Shown here: piece after piece, positions 57,401-64,000 of the stretch | Numbering within the stretch: the first letter of the stretch is position 1 | Layout: every line of letters begins with the position of its first letter | Source of the DNA: Paracyclopina nana | Lineage: Eukaryota > Arthropoda > Copepoda > Cyclopoida > Cyclopettidae | Length of the DNA: 64,000 nucleotides | Direction of reading: 5' to 3' | Assembly: GCA_019096065.1 (NCBI GenBank) | Contig: JAGUCH010000006.1 | Location: 2,128,001-2,192,000 of the forward strand | Made by a program: the position numbers and the translations under genes | Notes under the pieces: generated by a model | Seen by the model: the letters and a program-made list of their open reading frames with translations, nothing else | Told to the model about the DNA's origin: nothing | Databases searched by the model: none

Positions 57401-60125
57401 CTACAAGCAAGGAGGCCAAACCGTTCTGATAGACTACCCCATGGCAGCGGAGGACGCCAAAATCAAAGGTGCAGCCACTGCTGTCGGGAGCGGAGGCAAC
57501 ACGTTGGTCGTCAAGCAGCCCCAAACTGCCACGGTCATGATTTCTACTCCACCCAAAATCCTCATGTCCACCTCAGTCGATAGTCTTGCCAACTCCCTCA
57601 TTAGTCAGATCACTACCCCAGTTAACGTAACCAGTAGCTCCTCTTCAAATGGGCATCTCGAGCAACCTGCAAAAAATCAACCTCAACAACAGCAGCTTCC
57701 CAAATTCCAATTTGCTTTCGGACGTGGGTCAAATGAGCAACAGACTTTGGAGCTGGGCGCTCAGCAGCAGAACGGAAATCGGCAATTTCATGTCATCAGT
57801 AGCTCACAAGGCCAGGCGGGTTCGCCAGGGCAGAGGTGCATTGTCCAGACCTTGAGTCCAACCAAATTGGGCTATAACATAGTGAAGCAAGGACAAAACA
57901 TTATACAGAGACCTGTTGGAGTGGTCGTTCCAGTTGTCACCGTTGAAGGCGGTGGGGCTCAGGCTGTCATTGCTAATGCGAGGACCGTTCTGGCCAACCA
58001 ACAGCAGCAGCAGCAGCAGCAACAACAACAAGTGACATCCTCTGCAGACACCTCATCCACTCATGCTGACCTCATCCGCCAGCTGAACATGGCCAGAGCA
58101 CAAGGCCTTGTTGTGCTTCAGCACTGGGGCGACAAGCAAGTCCTTGTTCACAAGGCCACTGGACGGTGGATCATGAGGCAGGGCAATCGCTTGGTCACTG
58201 TTCCCCCTCAAGCCTTGGGCATCACAACCTCACCCACGACTACCGTGGTTGTGACTCAGCAGCAGCCTTTGCAGGTTGTCCAAGCTGCCCCCGTTTCCTC
58301 AGTGAATGGTGGCAATACGTTTGTTGCAGCGACCAAACCCCAAGCGTCCACCACAGTTCGGTCAATGTCATCGAGTACCATGGAGCAGCTGGCAGAGTTT
58401 GACTCAATCCTGGAGAGCAAGTTCAAGTCATCCCCCAGTCCAACTCATGTGCCTGAGGCCATTTCATCTCCCAAGCCAACAACGAGCCTTCCTAGTGGGC
58501 CCACTTTTGTCATCATCACTCCATCTTCTGGGGCGGGTTCCACTTTCACCGGCAACACTTTCACAACCGGGGGAGGAAATGTGGTGGCAGTCAGCCTTGG
58601 CAGTAGCATTGCCAATCTTCGAAGGAGTGAATCCACAGATGCCATCGTTAGTCAGGCGTCGATGCAGCAGCAAAACGCGAATAATACTCTGAAGATCAAT
58701 GGGACGACGGCCACGATGAAAATTGTCAGCACCTCGGCTCCCAACTCACCAGTCAAAACAGTCAAGATGCACACGGTTGGGGGAGGTAGCGTTTCTGCCA
58801 ATGCATCTCCCAATGCCGCCATTGCAACGGCTGCAGGCTTTGTGAAGCCTCCACCAAAGCCGCAAGAGGACCCTGATACCCTGAAGAGAATCCAGCAAAT
58901 ACTGGACGACTACAACGAGCAGATCCGCAATTCACCGGACCTGCAGAATCGGCCTGCGCCGAGGAGAAGGACGAATGGACCGGCCACTCCCAATGCTGTC
59001 ACGACCCCGCCTCCCGGAGGCCAGCCACAGCCCTCCTCCGTAAGCCCCTCAAAGAGGCCGAGCCTCGGCTCGTGCTCTCCTCTTAGCAACTCTGGTAGCG
59101 AATCTCCATTATTACTTCAGAACAATCACTTTGGAGACCTCGATACGGGCTCGGCGTCTGTGGTGCAAATCTCCTCGGGCCCCAACCTCCTTGAAGCGAC
59201 GCAGATCAAAGAGGAGCCTGGCACTGGCAGCCAGCAGAAGAAGCAGCCCATTGTTCGCCAGATCATGGTACCGCCAGCACTCGCGGCTTCATTGCAGGCT
59301 TCCGGACGTCAGCTTATGGTCATCACTGGTCCAGGGGGCAAGAAGATGATTGCCCTCAGGCCTCTTCCTACCAGCAGCACTGCAGCTTCTACCGCGACCT
59401 CTCCAATTAAAACGACAACCATCGCCAGGAGTGTGCAGCAGCAGCAGTCTCAACAGAGGCTGATTACTACCACAGACTCAACTGGGCCGGTGCTGAGCAC
59501 AACAAGCATGCATGTGCATGTGTCCACGGCCTCAGTCAGTTCCGTCAGCTCTTCATCGCCCACAATGGCCTCGAATGCTACCACAACGTGTTCACCGTCA
59601 CCTCCATCCCTGACATCGTCCACCGACGACCGACCCGTCACCCCTGGCCTTGGCATTCCTATGGAGATGACTCCAGGACAAATCATGGAGGCAGAGATTT
59701 CAGCTAGTTTCATGGAGGACGATGATGTCCCCTCTTTACACTTGCGAGGCCGGGACTCGAGGACGACTGCGGACGACGATGACCTCGGGTCTGAAACGCT
59801 CCCCGACAACTTGTTCACCAGCGATCAGCCCTTGTCTCCCGCTCTGACTCGGCCTCCTGTCATAACTGAGGAGACCGAGGTGGATACGGATGACGTGGCG
59901 GAGGACGAGGCCAACTCTGTGGTCGTCATAAACAAGCGGAAGTGGCCGTCTGATGAGGCCGTTGGGGTTGGAAAGAGGACTCGCACTGGCAGCTCCACCA
60001 CGACCTCCACCTTGGCCTCCAACGTGACTGGCATGCGCACCAGGCAACGCAATTTGTCAAGCCATCTGAAGAAATCCGGAATCGGTATTACTGAGTCTAG
60101 TCGATCATCAATCAAAAAATCGTAA
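54467..60125 (+). CDS. large protein with ZNF292/RLF-like N-terminal region and Gln/Ser/Thr-rich tail (6 exons)
   Basis: Exons: 54467-54592, 54680-54831, 54899-55122, 55183-55448, 55502-55834, 55986-60125; 5241 nt, 1746 residues, phase kept throughout. The start is the first ATG and gives a Pro/Gly-rich leader. The N-terminal 600 residues are helical. Motifs such as LLRQRLTQLIRTHQL and SWVLDWPQLEEQCQALL resemble the N-terminal region of ZNF292/RLF/ZNF654. An acidic block (DEDDEDMYISPEDYLPP) follows. The remainder is Ser/Thr/Gln/Val-rich and probably disordered, with two conserved-looking islands (VLQHWGDKQVLVHKATGRW; TLKRIQQILDDYNEQIR). The C-terminus is basic with KKRK-like patches (INKRKWPS, KRTRT). 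No C2H2 zinc finger was found. A nuclear transcription or chromatin role is inferred. Confidence 0.65.
55123..55182 (+). other. 60-nt in-frame intron with no stop in the ZNF292-like gene
   Basis: It runs GTAATA to TTAACAG, exactly 20 codons, open in the coding frame. Retention would insert 20 residues (GNKLACAFASSRNVNVCPLT), so both forms can be translated. I favour splicing, because the ends are good and the neighbouring introns are equally short (53-151 nt). Confidence 0.5.
57998..58032 (+). repeat. CAG/CAA tract coding a Gln run
   Basis: About eleven CAG/CAA codons within the last exon of the ZNF292-like gene, giving a polyglutamine run in the disordered tail. Confidence 0.7.
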
Positions 60126-60818
60126 CCACACTGTTTAACTTCAAATTCTCCCCCCTGTACTTTGTAGGAAAAGATTTGTTAATAAGGTTTTTCTCTACAA
60201 CAACAGCCAACTTTATGAATTATTACACCATGTGAGTATGTTGAGTTTTCATTGACCGAAAATAGTGGACATATTCGACTAACAGAAATTTGTAACATAA
60301 ACTACGATAAGAAAAAAGTTGAAATTAGTTAGCAGCCGTCGTACTTCTACTGCAAAGAGTGAAGAACAGAAAAAGTATTTCCCCAAAATGATCTCAACTA
60401 CTGTCCCCCAAAAATACGATTATAGGAAAAACAAAAAATACAGCCACCATCAACAAGAACAACTTTAATACCCTATGAGCATTTCATTGATTCTTAGTCT
60501 AATTTTGTGCAAAGTGTGTTATAAAATACTTGGCGGTCAACCTTTTGGCTGTACACTATAATTTTGCATTGATTCATGTAGTTTTTCAACCTTACAAATA
60601 CTGCTCCAACGCTGACAATTTTCCAAAATAGCATAAAGAGAAGGAAAGACAAAATACTCAGACAGGACTACTAATACTTCAACCACAACGACATCTAAGC
60701 CGATCAACGTACTAACAACAATATTTTTCGAGATTGTTAAAAATTCCTTTTTCGCTACTTCTATTGCTACTACTACTACTATTCTACACAACAAACGTGT
60801 TACTAGAGAATGAACAAT

Positions 60819-60824
60819 AATAAA
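60819..60824 (+). terminator. candidate poly(A) signal of the ZNF292-like gene
   Basis: AATAAA about 0.7 kb after the TAA at 60125, in AT-rich sequence typical of a 3' UTR. Confidence 0.4.
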
Positions 60825-60825
60825 G

Positions 60826-62690
60826 CATTACTATCTTTATGCTAAAGTCATTTCCGAATGGGCGCAGTAGAGATACTGCTGTAGTAAGTACTTGGTTTTT
60901 CAATTTGGCGGCTCTCACTCGCGAGTGTTTGCGAGCGCTTCAAACGACTTTGGAGTAAATGAGCTCATTATCCTTTATCATCGGGCAACTCTTGCCTTTG
61001 CCGTAAATCTAACTTTGTTACCGCACCCTTCACTTATTTTAAAGCCTTTTTTGAGCCAACAACGACATAATTTTTTTGTTCATGGTAAATTTCCTGCCTT
61101 TGCTCCTACGCTAGAGAAAAGCAGTCGGGCTCGTTTTTCCAAATGCTCCAGATGCGTTGTCACATTCGAGAATTCATCTCATCCGGATGATGGTGTAGGT
61201 TGAACGATTTGTTCCGAGCCCTCGGTAATGGTCAGAGCCACAATTGCAAGTGCCAAAGCTCAACAACAAATGAATGCGAGGGCATTCAGGGTACCCCAGA
61301 ATGCATAACAATCATCATCACAAAAGATCGTTAGTTATAGAGTAATGTCGACAGCCAAGAGAAATGTTTCACTACACACAGCGGGCAAATTGGCAAAAAG
61401 TCACAAAATTTCACCCTTTCACTCTGCCACTTTTGAGGCATGAACTCTGGCCTGCCATTAGCCAAACTGCACTTTGTGCACCTTGGGCTACCAACACGCG
61501 AGTATCCTGGTGATTTTGCACTAAGCCCGCGCGCTACAGTGCTTATTTCTACTTAGCTAACCAAACGAAACCAACCCCCATCTGGCGTGAGTAAAGAGGG
61601 ACATAAAAGTCAACTGAGCTCAAAAATGGCTACACATGTTTTTCCAGGTTTTGCCTCATTTTGGGCGACCAACGCAACCGCCATTCAAGGGAAAAAATCC
61701 TTTTAAAAGCAGAAAAACGACGAGGGTGAGTCACTATACAGCTGCAAAAACTCTTGGGCTTTTAGCATCGGAATTTCTGGATTTTTGCGTCTGCGTCATC
61801 ATCCCTTTGCGTACACAATTGTGTTTTACGACTGGGTCACGTGTAAGTCATGAGGGCGGTGGAGTGGTTGATTTTCATCTAAATTACGCTCACCATTGGG
61901 CTAGCTCACCGCTCCTGAGTAATAATGACATCTGTGTACATGTCATTTGCTTTATGTCTATTGTTGTTACCAACCAAGTTCTCGGGTTTCGTTTTTCGGG
62001 GGAAAAATTGGCATCGATCGCGGTGGGGCGTGGGAAAGAGATCAATGATCAAAAAGTGGCCTACTACGTTCCAAGATTTTTGTCAGTTTGAGTGGTTGGA
62101 CATTTACAGGAAACACGACGAACGAAGGAGCAAACATTGACACACGACACGCCTTATTCGACTGGACATTTTCCCCTTAGATCTTAGCATTGTTAGCTTA
62201 TTAAATGGCTCGCGCGTGAGTTTTATTGGTTCAACAATCGCAGCACGATACTAGCTGACGAATTTATTATTTATTGGCCAGAATCTGTTTGAACACAAAC
62301 CGGTGCGGACGGCCCTTTTGCCAAAGGTGTCATTATCTGTATAAGTGAGCAGTGACCGGCACGCTGGTCGTTTTACAAGGTAATTTGGTCGACAGCTCTC
62401 CAGAGGCGAAGGCGAAAATTTCCTCTTCAAAAACGCCGCGGTCACCTTTCACGAAGGCATCGTCACCCAGGGGCAAGCAGCTCTTAAAAAATGCGAAATT
62501 ATTCTGGCTACAAAAAGCTTCACTAACTAGCTATTTGTCGATGCAAAAAGTTGATGACATTCAAAATTTGGTGTCAATAGAGTCGGTGTGTGTGTGCTAG
62601 CCTGACGGATTTGGCGCACGAGTCGACACAATTAGACGCCCCGCGACAACGGCGTTTCGCGTCGCCATTCGCCGTTACGTCTTTTCAGAG
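60826..62690. other. intergenic gap, nothing recognised
   Basis: About 1.9 kb. Several open frames of 70-150 codons occur, but none has a recognisable motif or consistent splice context. Confidence 0.45.
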
Positions 62691-62695
62691 TGATT

Positions 62696-62700
62696 TCAGT
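62696..62700 (+). promoter_or_regulatory. candidate initiator (TCAGT) of the right-edge gene
   Basis: TTTCAGTCG lies about 155 bases before the signal-peptide ATG and fits the arthropod initiator. No TATA box is seen. Confidence 0.25.
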
Positions 62701-62853
62701 CGTGCGTTGAGCTTTGCCTCGGAGTGATCTTGTGTTTTCAAGTTCCAGCAGAATGTAAAGTAAAAGGTGCAGCAAAAAATTGCTGCATTCCTCCAAACGC
62801 CGAAACGAATCCATTGAAAGTGTTAAATTCAGCAACAAAACATTCCGCACAAA

Positions 62854-62924
62854 ATGAAGACATTCTTCGCCATATTAGTCATCTTTGCCAATTGGGCATC
62901 GGCCGTGGAACTCGGCAACTGGAT
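62854..62924 (+). CDS. first coding exon of a secreted or membrane protein (3' partial)
   Basis: ATG at 62854 in AAAATGA context opens MKTFFAILVIFANWASA, a textbook signal peptide, with likely cleavage after ASA. VELGNWM follows, and then the donor GGAT/GTAAGT after 62924. The exon leaves phase 2. No matching downstream exon could be picked out before the window ends, so the mature product is unknown. Confidence 0.55.
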
Positions 62925-64000
62925 GTAAGTTTATTTTTGAATGAGGAAAAAATGTTCACTTTTGCTCCTGTAATAATCATGGGAAAGGCCAATTTGAGCT
63001 GGAAATGCTACGTGTTCATTAGATGTAAAATGATGAGAAACTGGATCCGGCAGGGAAAGCCACGATTCTGCTACCTTTCGTTAAATCCCCCAAGGGAAAT
63101 GTGAACCATGGAAGATTATCAATTAGGGAAGAACATGAGAGATAATCCATGCTTTTCTAGCATGAGCAAAATGTAGGACAAAAACAAATGATGATCTAGC
63201 TCTCTCTCTCCCATAATATGATTTCACCCATTATTAACACGATTTCCGCTCAGATGCTCTTTTTCGCTGATTAGACTCATTTCCTTTATGTAAGCTGCTG
63301 TCGTAATTATTCCTGCTGAACTGGCTATATTTAGGCACCGCTGTATTTTGGCTAGTGAACTTGAAATGGGTCTGTTTGCGTAGAACAGGAAAGTAAAATC
63401 GCTTTGATCATGTAATGTTTGGCAAATAGTGTATGACTTGAGCAGTTATCCTAACTAGCAAAGATTTCCAACTGCTTGCAAGCTTGATTAAAAGCGTGGT
63501 AAAAACAACAGCGCACACATTTTGATATGGTAAGTGCTACTTTTCAATGCATTGAAAAGTTCTCGTTTTCGCTGCTGCTGCTCATGTCGTGCCTCACAAT
63601 GTACAGTAGTATACCTTTGAAAAGGCAACAGCATGCTTGACATGCAAGAGACAAGCGCTGCCACGCCCTCTAGCGGCTAAAAGCGTAGTGGACTTGCACA
63701 AAAAGAGTTCTTTTTCAATTACCACGTTGCACCACACGGCACTGCTCCAAGCTTTGTTTTGCCATCTGTGTGTCAATCATCCAATTGAGCTTTTGGCCAT
63801 AAAATTCCCTGAATTTGTTGACGACCAAAGCTGTGAAATGTGGTAATTGCCTGCAATAAAATTCGGTACTGCTGTTGTTGTTGTTATGTCGTCGTCAATG
63901 TCCAAAGGGTCTGACAAATTGGTTTCAGACTTCAAAAGGATTCCACTTTTGTTTGATGTTTGCAACTGCCCACTTTAAAACATAAGAGGTCTTCTCTCTT
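62925..64000 (+). other. first intron of the signal-peptide gene, nothing recognised
   Basis: AT-rich sequence to the window edge. Open frames at 63637-63846 carry no motif and no phase-matching acceptor. Confidence 0.4.

Noticed and set aside
61636-62091. 151-codon + strand open frame in the right intergenic gap
   Set aside because: No motif, no signal of codon bias and no consistent splice sites; probably chance.
1-64000. CRISPR array or bacterial operon
   Set aside because: No spaced direct repeats; spliced genes and LTR element show this is animal DNA.

Overview
The window is animal nuclear DNA, most likely from an arthropod and possibly a crustacean. The protein-coding genes have GT-AG introns and long AT-rich non-coding gaps. 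The best gene matches are to metazoan synaptic and RUN-domain families. I cannot name the species. All host genes recognised here lie on the + strand.

Left part (about 1-31354): a large Piccolo/RIM/Fife-like presynaptic active-zone gene, entered from the left edge. Nineteen exons from 381 to 27247 keep one reading frame through every splice junction. They encode about 2278 residues rich in Gln, Ala, Ser and Met with several charged helical stretches, and end at a natural stop. About 2.5 kb further on, four more phase-consistent exons (29702-31354) encode a PDZ domain and a C2 domain of the Piccolo/RIM type. The order matches one Fife/Piccolo protein, but the splice joining the halves is not resolved. 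They may be alternative 3' ends or two transcription units. The introns hold a 210-bp Harbinger-like MITE (19986-20195).

Gap 31355-35255: a tRNA-Glu-like pseudogene or SINE head on the - strand, a small inverted repeat and a foldback repeat, with no gene seen.

Middle (35256-53211): RUNDC1, nine exons, about 654 residues, with coiled coil and C-terminal RUN domain. Its sixth intron is filled by a 13.9-kb Ty3/Gypsy LTR retrotransposon (38638-52531, same orientation). The two 237-bp LTRs look identical by eye and are flanked by a 4-bp TAAT duplication, so the insertion is very young and looks whole. Beyond Gag and Pol it carries two consecutive envelope-like membrane-protein ORFs. After them comes an accessory block of at least four small ORFs, three of them on the opposite strand and two with membrane segments. 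This ambisense, env-bearing layout is the most unusual thing in the window.

Right part: a six-exon gene (54467-60125, about 1746 residues) whose N-terminal region resembles the ZNF292/RLF family but which shows no zinc fingers and has a very long Gln/Ser/Thr-rich tail. At the right edge is the first coding exon (62854-62924) of a secreted or membrane protein, opening with a clear signal peptide.
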